Part shown: positions 22,421 through 32,770 of the stretch, one piece after another
How positions within the stretch are numbered: position 1 is the stretch's first letter
How the letters are laid out: each line of letters begins with the position of its first letter
Assembly: GCA_947561395.2 (NCBI GenBank)
Contig: OX387185.1
Coordinates: 19,308,366 to 19,372,365, forward strand
Reading direction: 5' to 3'
From: Buxus sempervirens
Taxonomy: Eukaryota > Streptophyta > Magnoliopsida > Buxales > Buxaceae
DNA length: 64,000 bases
Position numbers and translations under genes: made by a program
Notes under the pieces: model-generated
The model's input: only the letters and a program-made list of their open reading frames with translations
Database searches by the model: none
What the model was told of the DNA's origin: nothing

Positions 22421-23825
22421 ACCATTTATTGTTTCAGATGTGAGGTGATGAGATCTCGCATTGGTCTGGTAGTGTCTATAATGGCAGATGAGCTAAGGAG
22501 TGACTCACTTGCCATCTCTGATGTGCTAGTAGTTTGTGATTTTGTAGATGTCTTCCCAGATGATCTACCTGGACTACCACCTACTCGGGATATCGAGTTT
22601 AGGATTCAGTTGTTTCCTGGTACAGCTCCTGTTTTGAAGCCACCTTATAGGCTTTCAAAACCAAAACAGGAGGAGTTGAAGAAGCAGATAGATGAGCTTC
22701 CAGAGAAGGGATTTATCAGGCCGAGTGTGTCACCATGGGGCGCACCAGTTCTGTTTGTGCAGAAGAAGGATGGTAGCATGCGCATGTGTATTGACTATAA
22801 GCAACTGAATTAGGTTACTGTGAAGAATAAGTATCCATTGCCTAGAATTGACAATTTTTTTGATCAGTTGGGAGGCACATCTTGGTTTTCCAAGATTGAT
22901 TTGAGGTCGGGCTACCATCAGTTGAGAGTATCAGAGGAAGATATAGAGAAAACAGCTTTCCGTACTCGCTATGGGAATTATGAGTTCTTGGTTATGCCTT
23001 TTGGGCTGACCAATGCCCCAGCTGTCTTCATGGATCTCATGAACAGAGTTGTCCATGCCTATCTGGATAGTTTTGTTGTAGTATTTATCAATGACATTTT
23101 GGTCTACTCTAAGACCCAAGAAAAGCATGTTGGGCATTTGAAGGTGGTGTTGCATACTTTGAGGGACCATAAGCTGTTTGGGAAGTTAAGCAAATGTCAG
23201 TTTTGGCTGAGGCAGATTTCATTTCTGGTCACATTATCTCAGGTGAGGGTATATCTTTGGATCCTGAGAAGGTTAAGGCAATGGTAGAATGGCCTAGACC
23301 CACTACAGTTACAGAGGTCAGGAGTTTCCTTGGCATGGAAGGGTATTATTAACATTTCATAGAAGGCTTTTCCTGTATAGCAGCACCCCTGTCTAACCTA
23401 ACCAAGAAGGCAGTGAAATATCAATGGGATGATAGATGTGAGTAGAGTTTTCAAGAGCTGAAGCAGAGGTTGACTACCGCCCCAATGTTGATAGTGCCAT
23501 CCATGGACGAGGCATTTGCAGCGTATTGCGATGCTTCTAGGATCGGTTTGGGATGTGTATTGATGTAGCAAGGCAGAGTTGTTGCTTATGCCTCTAGATT
23601 TTTGAGACCACATGAGAAGAACTACCCTACTCATGATCTTGAGTTAGCAGCCATAGTCTTTGCTCTTAAGCTACGGAGGCAATATTTGTATGGGGTAGAG
23701 TTTGAGATCTTCTCTAATCATAAGAGTCTGAGATATATATTTTCTCAAAGGGATCTTAACATGAAGCAGCATAGGTGGATAGATTTGCTTAAGGATTTAA
23801 GATTCACATTGCAGTACCACCCAGG
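22421..23825 (+). pseudogene. RT and partial RNase H of element D
   Basis: RT spans about 22610-23290 with motifs [24 protein letters not shown] and a catalytic box VFIND where VFIDD is usual, so even an intact frame would have a doubtful active site. Breaks are a stop at 22811 and a 1-base loss near 23227 that moves the frame, with further stops at about 23350, 23441 and 23566. RNase H resumes in another frame at 23602 (HEKNYPTHDLELAAIVFAL) and is cut at 23825 within LQYHPG by the next insertion. Confidence 0.88.
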
Positions 23826-23942
23826 TGTGCGCATGGTCAATCGCACACGGCGGGGCGTACGCGAATCGCGTGGGTGCCTCCGGGAGGGTAAAACAGGAAA
23901 TTGGAGTCACCACTGCTTGATGGGGTGCAGGCAGACACCTAG
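23826..23942 (-). mobile_element. Tat/Ogre-type LTR, minus strand, first 117 bp
   Basis: It begins TGTGCGCATGG and carries GGAGTCACCACTGC, TTGATGGGGTGCAGG and CAGACACC, matching the start of the minus-strand solo LTR at 32771-32880. It is cut at 23943 by another LTR. Because the preceding element is cut at exactly this point, it is an insertion into element D. Whether a full element or a solo LTR lies outside the window is unknown. Confidence 0.78.
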
Positions 23943-25053
23943 TGTAACGCCCCGGATCCGAGTCACGAAATAACACCGTAACTCATCCCCGGAGGTTAAT
24001 TTAAAACACAGGATCGCAATATCAGAGTGAAGGAAAACATGAATACAACAATAGCTATATAACAGAGTGCGCTAAAATATTCCCAAACTAAAATAAAACT
24101 CACATGTCCAAGTAACTACCCGCAAGTAACGAGCTCTCCAAGAGTATTTGAAAACAAAACGAAAGCAACGGGGTGAGATACGAATATCCCAGTGAGCAGC
24201 ACATGCATGCACAAATACATTTAGTTCAGTTCTAAAACATGCCACGATTACAAACCATATACAACGATGATAACACGTATAATCCAACAAAACTTCAACG
24301 ATACAATTTACATCCGTGAGGAAAACCATCGTATAAACCAAGCAGTAAAGACGATATCAATTATACATATAGCTGTAAAGTCACGTATAACCAGGTAGCA
24401 ACATGTCGAAGAAAACATAGTTCAACAACTCAAAAGATATAACTCGGGTCCCAACCCGTATCAACAATAAAGTCACATCATAACCAATGCCCACGCCTCC
24501 CAATGTATATCCGGCCTACTCAGGGTTTCGGATATTGAAATGACAGCGTCATCCAAAGCCGGCCTACTCCGGGTATCGGCATTGACAACACCATACCACT
24601 CAGGGTCATGATGCTGCTCTACACTGGCGAAGAAGATACTAATACCAGATAACCGATAAACCACGTTCAATGAATCATATATACCAATAAACAAGCGGAT
24701 AAAACATATGGTGCCAATTAAACAAATCCCCACAGTGGTCAATGTCATGTAGTTGCTTAGATTGGTTAATCAACATGCCAGAGCGACATCCACACCTCCA
24801 TGTACACAGTTCCGGCCTACTCAGGGTATTCGACACTCTGAAATGACGACCTACTCAGGGTATCGTCATCCAATGCCGGCCTACTCTAGGTATCGGCATC
24901 GACAACAAGGCCTACTCAGGGTTTCTGGCTGCTCTACACTGGTCGTGGCAACACTCCATGGCCATGCCATTACACCAATAAAACAAAATACATCACATTA
25001 CTAAGCTTAGACTCTGGATCCAGGACAAGCTAAACCAAAACCGATAAATAACT
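23943..25053 (-). mobile_element. Chromovirus-type LTR, minus strand (partial)
   Basis: It begins TGTAACGCCCCGGATCC and resembles the LTR starting at 60480 at its edge and solo LTR B in its hairpin array. A GAGATA-CGAA-TATCCC hairpin lies at 24175-24190. The CTACTCAGGG array occurs twice (about 24500-24640 and 24770-24980), each time followed by GCTGCTCTACACTGG, so the array block has been duplicated within the LTR. It is cut at 25053 by the plus-strand LTR starting at 25054. Confidence 0.75.
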
Positions 25054-26182
25054 TGTAAAACCCCAGTTTTGAGTAGAAAAATAAATAAAATAAAATAACT
25101 ATAATAATAATAAACAATATAATAATAGTAGATAAAATAAAAATATATGCAAGAGTCTGAACACATGGATTTATGGACAAGTTAAATCAAATTTATTATT
25201 GCTAGAAATTTGTGGTCATTAGTTGTCAAAGAGAATGAGGTGGAATATTAATATGTAAGTCATATTAGAACTTAAAATACGGCAGTAAATAGGAATTAGT
25301 CAATAAGTAAAACTCAGGAAAGCCCTAGCTGAATGAGGGGTAGAAAGGGGATTCCGAGGGTTAAGGGTGAATTAGGTTAAACCCTTGCGGTGTCTATAAA
25401 TAGGTAACTCATATAAAAACTTTCGGGGATTTGGGGGAAAGGTGGCTGCTCTGGAGAAAAAAAATTAGGGCGGCGGCCGAGCAGCTTGGGTCTCGAGATG
25501 AAATCCATCAAGGATGGCCGGAAGCTTGAAGAAGGTCTTCAATACTGGTGAGTAGCATTGATTTACAACTGAGGTTTTAGTTTATTCGTGATAGTATTCT
25601 GATTGCATGGTTGTATTCTGAGTTTTCTGGATTTCTGGAATTTCATGAGCCCGAGCATGAGAGGGAATTACAACTTGAAATAAAATGTGTTTAGATTAAA
25701 TCCAAAACTGGTTGGGAAGTATTCTGGGAATATTAGGAGTGTATTGGAACAAGTACAGACCGAAAAAGATCGGCTAGAGATGGAGATCTTGAAATAACAG
25801 AGAGTCAAAAATCGCAGTGAGTATCCGCCGACTTGGCGCTCACTTAGGAAGTAGGCGCCCGTTAAAATCACACTATCCGCCGAGCTGGCGCCCACTTGGC
25901 GCTCAGCTCGCACTCACTTAAAAAGCATGCGCAAATCTCGCGCGAAGCTGGCGCCGAGCTCGCGCCCACCTCCCGCCCATCTCGCACTCACTTAGTATCG
26001 AGTGAGCGCATAGTCATATTTTTACCAAACTCCTATCCGCCGACTGGCGCTCACTTGGCGCTCACTTCAGGAGGTGAGCGCATACCCAATTATACTTGCC
26101 GAAATTGATTTTGACTGAACCAAGGGGATTTTGATGACTTGAGGGTTATACCACTTAACCAATCACTTGTTTGGGAACCTTG
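25054..26182 (+). mobile_element. Chromovirus-type LTR, plus strand (partial)
   Basis: It begins TGTAAAACCCCAG, like solo LTR B, has a TATA box TCTATAAATAGG at 25393-25404, a splice-donor-like CTG|GTGAGTAGCA at 25548 and a dense patch of GGCGCYCACTT motifs at 25820-26090. It is cut at 26183 by the Tat element. I see no gene in it. Confidence 0.72.
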
Positions 26183-26740
26183 TGTAAGCACCTCATTTTT
26201 GCGCTCCCAGAAGAGCCGGGAATGCAAACCTTGGACAGAAAGTCAAACCTGAGGAGTCAAAATTTGACCTTTTGATCAAGTAATAATTGGCCACCTTGCT
26301 TTATCTCAATGGATAGAGGATCCCAACGCAGTTTCAACGCAACCGAGTTTGTTGGAATCGGAGTCCGGATGAAGGTTCGGTGGGCCGGTCAAACTTAAAG
26401 GAGAGCTGAAAGTTGACTTTTCCTCGAACCCCGTGCCAAGTGCTTAGCCCTATGTCATTGAGTAGAGGGCTCCGATACGAGTCTAACGCAATTGAGTTTG
26501 CTCAAATCGGAGTTCGGATAAAGGAGATATGATCTGTCAAAGTTTCTGAGCAGCAAAGCCAGAAACTGCACACGTGGCGCAGCAGCTGCACACGTGGCAG
26601 CCAACACAGCAAAATATCTCAGGGACTAAATCTTAAATATCCAAAATTCACAGGGACCAATCCGTAGATATCCAAAAGTGTCGAATCGGTCGAATCGGTT
26701 GAATCAGTCAAGTCGAGGGGCAAATCCGTAATTCTTTGAT

Positions 26741-26990
26741 TTGTATCCGGTCACATATACCGGATACACATAGGTTTGTGTATATCCGGACTCCAAGGCC
26801 GGATACAAGAAGATTTTCGCACGAGATTCGCGCCAATCACCCGACAAATTCGCGGCGGCATTTAATTTTCAAATGATTATGTTTTGTATCCGGCATTGAA
26901 GACCGGATACAAAGGAGTGCCTATGTATCCGGCCATGAAGGCCGGATAAGGGGAGACCTTAGTGTATCTGGCCTGAGTTGCCGGATACAT
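26741..26990 (+). repeat. GTATCCGG palindrome cluster in the Tat LTR
   Basis: Five inverted repeats with arms GTATCCGG/CCGGATAC or near it start at about 26743, 26782, 26886, 26925 and 26963, with different centres of about 9-11 bases. Three more lie at 28107-28212. Here the stem is fixed and the loop varies. They sit just upstream of the TATA box, so they would be U3 DNA elements. Confidence 0.75.
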
Positions 26991-26997
26991 TAAGTTG

Positions 26998-27009
26998 TCT
27001 ATAAATAGC
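26998..27009 (+). promoter_or_regulatory. TATA box of the Tat LTR
   Basis: TCTATAAATAGC, repeated in the 3' LTR at about 58504-58515. It directly follows the palindrome cluster. Confidence 0.65.
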
Positions 27010-29258
27010 AAACAGCAGCTAATTTTTCGGGGTTGGCTTCCTTTGCGATTTTTTCCACTTCCTCCTCCCACCTGCTCCCCTCCGAAACCCACTTCTTTCA
27101 GCCCCTTTCGCCCCCCTCCTCACCACCATACACTCCCCCAAGGCACTAGTTCCTCCTCCTCCTTCACTTGAACCCAGAAACAAGAAGGAGGCCTGCTGCT
27201 ATTGCTGCCAAAAGGAGGAGCTCCAGCCTTGTTCTTGCTGCAAGGAGGAGGTTCCACCCCATACCAGAGGCCAAGAGCTACCAGGTAATGCTCCTCACTA
27301 TGTCTTACTGGGCATATGTTAAAATAGGAATTTTATAAGAATGTTTCCCAATTTTGTCTTCGCCTCTTGCATGAGTTCACGTCTACGTTGGTTCGGGCAT
27401 GCACTTACATCCCTTTGCATGGCACGAGGCCCTCCAAAAATAAAAGATCACGTAGGCTTTCTTCAGTAGGCACGAAGGCCTACTTTTTATGTATTCTGCA
27501 GCACCATGTAGCTGCGGCTCTTGGTCTTACTTCAAGCTCCCTTGCAGTAGGAGCATGCTCCTCACGTTTATCCCATGTACCCCCATGTAACCCCCCTTCT
27601 CCACCCTTCTTTAGGCCTTCCTAGGGCTGTGAGGATGAGTTGCGTGAGTTAGGACAATTGAAGGATGCCAAACGAAGCCTGCTAGCTTCCCTTTGTTATT
27701 GCTTTATGTTTATATGTCCCATGCATGCTCATTTTGAAAGACAATGCCCTGTAATGTATTTGTTATGAGTCTTTTTTTGTTGTTGTGATAACATGCCGGC
27801 CAACCACCTACTGCCATGATCCCCCCCTCCCCCCCCCCCCCCCCCAGCATGCTCCTAACCCCCCTTTACCCCACGGCCTCCCAACCATGCTCTCATCTCC
27901 TTGCTTTTGCTAAAAAGAACCCAAGAAAGAAGAAGCCAAATAAGGCTTCTCCCTTGAACCTGAACAAATGTGGGCCCACCCAGGGGCCCACATGACCTGC
28001 ATAAACCCCTAGGAACCCCCTGGAAACACCCCGAATGGCAGAATCACCAAAAAGGGCCATTCCAGTGTGATTCGGCAACTCAAGCCAGATCACCTGTGGC
28101 CTAGGTGTATCCGGCCACCTAGGCCGGATCACCTATGGCCCCTGTGTATCCGGTCACTCAGGCCGGATCACTTACAGTCCATGTGTGTCCGGCCTGAGTT
28201 GCCGGATACACACAGAATTGCGATTTTTGTATGTTTTGGGTGTTTTGCCGAATTTTGGAGTGATTTGAACCAAAACCACTGAACCAACAGGGTTTCCAGG
28301 TCACCCGGAAACCCAACTTGGGACTTGGACCACCAGTCCAACTTGGCACACTAGTGGGCCTTCCAACGGAGCCCACCAAGCCCGATAAACCTCAAAGCAT
28401 GTAAATCAGCAAGTTAAAATGAAATGAATCAATTGAATCGGACGGGCCAAACCCAATGTGGCCCACCTGAGCCTTGATGTGCAGAATGAGGTATGAATTG
28501 CATGGTTTGGCCGAGACCAATGGCAAGGGCCTACCGGGCCCGCCAAAGCCCACCAACCGAGCCAAGGAAGGGTGCAAACCCTAACTTCTGGTAACTTGGG
28601 CTTACAAGCCCTAATCAGGACTATGGGCCCCAAGCCCAGTGTCCAACCCATCTTTGGCAAATTAAAAAGATAAATTAAAATTACTTGGCAGCCATGTGGG
28701 CCCACCAAAGGGGCCCACAAACCAATCCGGCCCATCTTTTGCATGGAAAAACACTTAAAGCTCCAAACCTGAACCCTAATGTGAAATCAATTCACTTAAC
28801 CTAAGCCCACAAGGCCTCCTAGGTTAGACAGAGGCCCACCAAGGGCACACGGGCTTACCCAAGCCCACCCAGGACACCGTGGGCCTTCCAACGGGGCCCA
28901 CCCAATTAGACTCAGATAAACTCAAGTAAAGCAAGATAAAATTCATTAAAGGGACCCACACCAACTCAGGTGGTCCCACCAAGACTTAACTAAACTACAT
29001 GCTGGATTAGGAATCGGGTGAGAACCAAATAGTGAGAAAGTTGACTCAAATCAGGGAACCCACGGGACCCGTCATCCAACGGGGTGGACTAGGGTGTTTA
29101 CGGACTTCCCTAGACCGCAACCGAGAACCAACTTAGAATCTCAAGCCGCAGACCAAAAGCCCTAAATAGACAAGATTAGGCACCCAGGTGTCCGTCTGCA
29201 CCCCATCAGGCGGTGGCGACTCCGAATTACCCCGTGCCGCATTTCCCACACGCACACA

Positions 29259-30783
29259 GCCTGGGGACTGGTTCAGCCCAGTAGGACCCTGGTTAGATGA
29301 GTCGGCATAAAGAGAGATTTAGTTGATGTTTAAGGTTTCTTACTACCTCGTTTAGTAATATACAGAATACGCGTAATTACGCGTTCTGGGGAGTCCTGTC
29401 AAAGGGACGCGATAATTGCCTAAGTCAAGTGGGATTTAAGCGGTCCCTTGTGACCCCCCACTTACCTGGGGACTCTCCCGGAACCTCGTATTGCGTGCTA
29501 ATTCTGCACCTTACTATACGAGACAGTAACAATCCCTTCACCAACAAAATCTAGACAAAACTCACCCGTGTAGACACAGCACCCAGCCCAACTGTACACA
29601 CGGGCACACCACCACACCGTGGATGGATTTTTTTTTTATTTTTCGTTCTTGTGTGATAAACTGCGTGGGGTGACACACACGAGGGAGGCTGCGTGGATGA
29701 TCCGACCTTGAATTGATGAGAGCGGATATTGCAACTTCTTTACCAAAACCTAGACCTCTCTAGCAGCCTACCCTTCTGATTCCTATGAACTGATCTTTGG
29801 GATGGTATTAGCACCTACGCTCCCGTGGCTTGCCGGGGAAAGCAGGGTAAACCCATCCCCCCAGTTTTCTGGAGTCCATTAGCACCACTGGTTTCTTGCC
29901 GTGGCACGCGAGGATCCAGTACTGGTCCAGACCCTTGTAGGCTTCTGTCTCAGGCTGGGTATCCTCCCCCACCTAACATTTCTGAATGAACCTTGCATTG
30001 AGCATGAGAGGGTGAGTAGGATGTGAATGATGAATATAAGAGGAGTAAAATCGGAATAAAATCCAGAGTCCATTAGGGGCAGCAACCCCCGCCTTTTGCA
30101 TCAAATTGAGTAAACCTTAGATCATGGGCGACCCCAGCCCTATTTTAGGAAGCTCACCTAATTTTGATCAGGGGAACCACCCCAGATCCATGCATGGAGT
30201 CCTGTATGCTATGGGTCTTGACCCATTAGAGTCCGCTGGAAGCACTTTAAGTCCAGATTGGTCTTTTGGAGTAGACAAAAGCCGGCCAGATCAGACAAAC
30301 AGATGAAAGCATGCCAGATCAGAACATGAGCACTAAACCCTAGATCTAGGAATTTTTAGCCTACCCGCTTGGAAAGCAATTTGTATCCTCCCTTTTGGCT
30401 CCCAACAGCCTTAAGGATGAATTCTTTGAAGTTTTTGTAAATAACTTGTAAACCTTCGCCCTCGATGGCAAGTTGTAATTTTTGCTGTGGTCCGACACCG
30501 GAAGCGGGTGAAAGAACAAAGGAAAGATAGAAAGACTGATCGGGACTTGAATGTGCTCCTCTACACAAGTATGTCTAGGAGTCGCGCCTTCATCGACGCC
30601 AACCCTTAGGACCACACACCATGTGTGTCTAAGTTAAATTCCGCACTGTTTTGCTTTATTTTGTGAAGCATGTTAGAACTGCTAGTGTTTAGTTTTTTGC
30701 TTGAAATTATGCATGTCTTAGGACTGATTAAGAGTTTGGTGTGGAACCTTAAACTGATTTGGAATTTCGATCGGATAGTTGGC
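29259..30783 (+). other. Untranslated leader of the Tat element
   Basis: About 1.5 kb between the 5' LTR and ORF1. It starts GCCTGGGGACTGG, where the primer site should be; I could not match it to a tRNA with confidence. It has a poly-T run near 29628 and no open frame with a recognisable product. Long leaders are normal in Tat elements. Confidence 0.6.
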
Positions 30784-32221
30784 ATGGCATCTTCGTCCTC
30801 ATCTGAGAGAACCCGTTTCCCTAGGATAGAGAAGTGTGCCTGGGATACCCCCTGGATCCGTTCTTGGACGAAGCAGCTCCAAGGGAGTGAGCAGATTGAA
30901 TGGGAGCACAAATACCATATGGGACAAACGTTGTCCCTGTTAAATGTGCCGATCAACTGGGATATGATCCAAGCAGCCTTGCTTTTCTGGGATCCCCAGC
31001 TTTCAGTGTTTCGATTCGGGATCAACGAGTTGGCTCCCACAATTGAGGAACTTGACCTGTTCCTCCGATTTCGTGACTTAGGAGAACCCGCTAGGCCAAG
31101 TCTCAAAGAAAGCTACAGAAATGAAGCTTGAATTTTCTTTGGCCTCTCAAGGGGAGAATTCCAGACCTTAGGAGGTGACAAATCATTTACTCGGGTCTCC
31201 AAAACATTCCTAGCTGAGAAAATAAGAAACAAAAAGCAGGAAAGACCCCGGGCTTGGTTTGACACCTTCACCCTTGTGGTTCTGTCACAAATCTTCTTTC
31301 CAACTGGGGGAGACACCATTAATTTGGCCCTCATGGAAATTGTGGATCAACTCAGGGCAGGGTACCGAATCATACCACTGATCCTAGCTCAACTGTTCCA
31401 TTCCCTGACTTTGTCCAAAAATGGAACCCGGAGGTTTCAAGGATGCGCTCCCCTTCTCCACATTTGGCTGCAAGACCACCTGATGGTGTCATCACCAGTC
31501 AGTGCATACTACAAGGCAACCGGCGACAACATCCATTGGTTGGCTCAAAGAGAGATCAAAACAGACCTACCCACTCGTGAGGATTGGTTTGACCACTTTC
31601 TCCACCTGAAGGGAGAAACAGACATTAGATGGTGGGGCACATACAACATCCCCTACACCCCCATCATAGCTTTCAAGAAAAGAGAGGGCCTTTCCCTGAT
31701 AGGACTTACCCATGCCGTGCCGTACTATCCGATTCGGGTTCTGAGACAGTTTGGGAAACCGCAGGGAATCCCAGTCAAGGGCGACATGAGCAGTTTAATC
31801 GGTCCACTCACTAAGGGACTGAGGACGCAACTGTTGATGGAATGGAAGACAGTGTGCGCGTATCGGGAAGACGTCTTCACTAAATTACACTTTCAAGATT
31901 ACGAGCAGTGGATGGCTTGGGAATTTGGCCACGATGGCCCCCCCCCCACCTCTTCAGGCTGTCGCATCAGGAGACATTCCAGTTCCGCCCCCTAACACAT
32001 ATAGGGACAGGATGGCCGAACTACAGGAGGCCCACTCCCGTATCCATTCAGCTTATGTGGATTCGGAACGGGAGAGTAGGCAGGCCAATATGGCCTTGCA
32101 ACATGAAATGGAATTAGTGCGCAAACGTGCAGAGGAGGACCGACGTCTGTGGAACAAGCTTCTGCGAGCCTTGAGGAGGCAAGACGTGTCCTCCCACTAT
32201 GATGATGACCAACCTAGCTAG
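30784..32221 (+). pseudogene. Tat/Ogre ORF1 (protein of unknown function upstream of gag)
   Basis: It starts MASSSSSERTRFPR at 30784; the longer upstream frame is not like the N-terminus usual for this ORF. The region reads about 480 codons. Features are a Trp-rich N-terminus (WDTPWIRSWTKQL), a central globular part (FDTFTLVVLSQIFFPTGGD near 31259, RWWGTYNIPY near 31630) and a charged, probably coiled-coil end (ESRQANMALQHEMELVRKRA). Ogre elements carry an ORF of this kind; no activity is known to me. Two breaks are seen: a TGA at 31129-31131 and a frame change in the C run near 31936-31946, after which the C-terminal 90 codons continue in another frame. Confidence 0.8.
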
Positions 32222-32770
32222 ACTTTGGGTTTGTTGTATTTTGATAAGCATGATGATGTACTTTGTGCCGCGGCGGCATTTTTTTGATTGAAGCATGAAT
32301 TTATTTTCACTATGCTGTGTTGTTCAAACTTAACAAAACAAGAATTTGAAATAAGAAAATTAATTCCCTCCAATAGGGCAACTCGGTCTCCGACAGACCA
32401 CCTCTTCTCAGATAATTGCAATATTCCTTGTCGCTGCGACCACCTAATTCCCATTGATTGCATCTTCCCCATTGAGATCGCAAGAACCTAGCAAGTGTTT
32501 AAAAACACCCAAGACCTTGAGCTCAGATCACACCCGTCTGTATCTTCCCGAGATCATTCGGTCAAACCTTTGGGGCACTGAAGCCGCTGGTGATTGAACC
32601 GTTTGGTGGATGAATGTCCTGGTATAGCCTTCCCTGTTGTGAGGCGTCGAAGTCAATGGTGATTAAACCAACGACCAGCTAAGGCACGCCCGGGAACTAC
32701 TAGCCGAAACCTTTGGGGCACTGAAGCCGCCGGTGATTGAACCGTTTGGTGGATGAACGTCCTGGTATAG

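Larger units (their letters stand above)
18345..23825 (+). mobile_element. Tekay/Del-type chromovirus, element D (left part)
   Basis: It has a 5' LTR, a primer site, gag-protease, and RT into RNase H, and then stops at 23825 where a minus-strand Tat-type LTR begins (TGTGCGCATGG). It is clearly related to element A over LTR, gag and pol, and is better preserved. The missing half of RNase H, integrase and 3' LTR should lie outside the window. The five bases before it, GCACA (18340-18344), are the candidate target duplication. Confidence 0.88.
26183..29258 (+). repeat. 5' LTR of the Tat element
   Basis: It begins TGTAAGCACC and ends near CGCACACA (29256-29258), about 3.08 kb. Its first 1641 bases are repeated at 57690-59336. 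It has two clusters of GTATCCGG palindromes (26741-26990 and 28100-28212), a TATA box at 26998-27009, a leader with AGGTAATG near 27283, a C run at 27821-27845 and the terminal block with GGCGACTCC at 29215. The end is placed by comparison with the 32771 and 16230 LTRs and is good to a few bases. Confidence 0.9.

Noticed and set aside
27367..27624. 85-codon open frame repeated near 58878-59102
   Set aside because: The repeat is only the two LTRs of one element; the second copy is shortened by a frame change, arguing against selection for a protein.
29960..30310. Small open frames in the Tat leader
   Set aside because: They are 60-70 codons, on both strands, without recognisable features, in a region expected to be untranslated.
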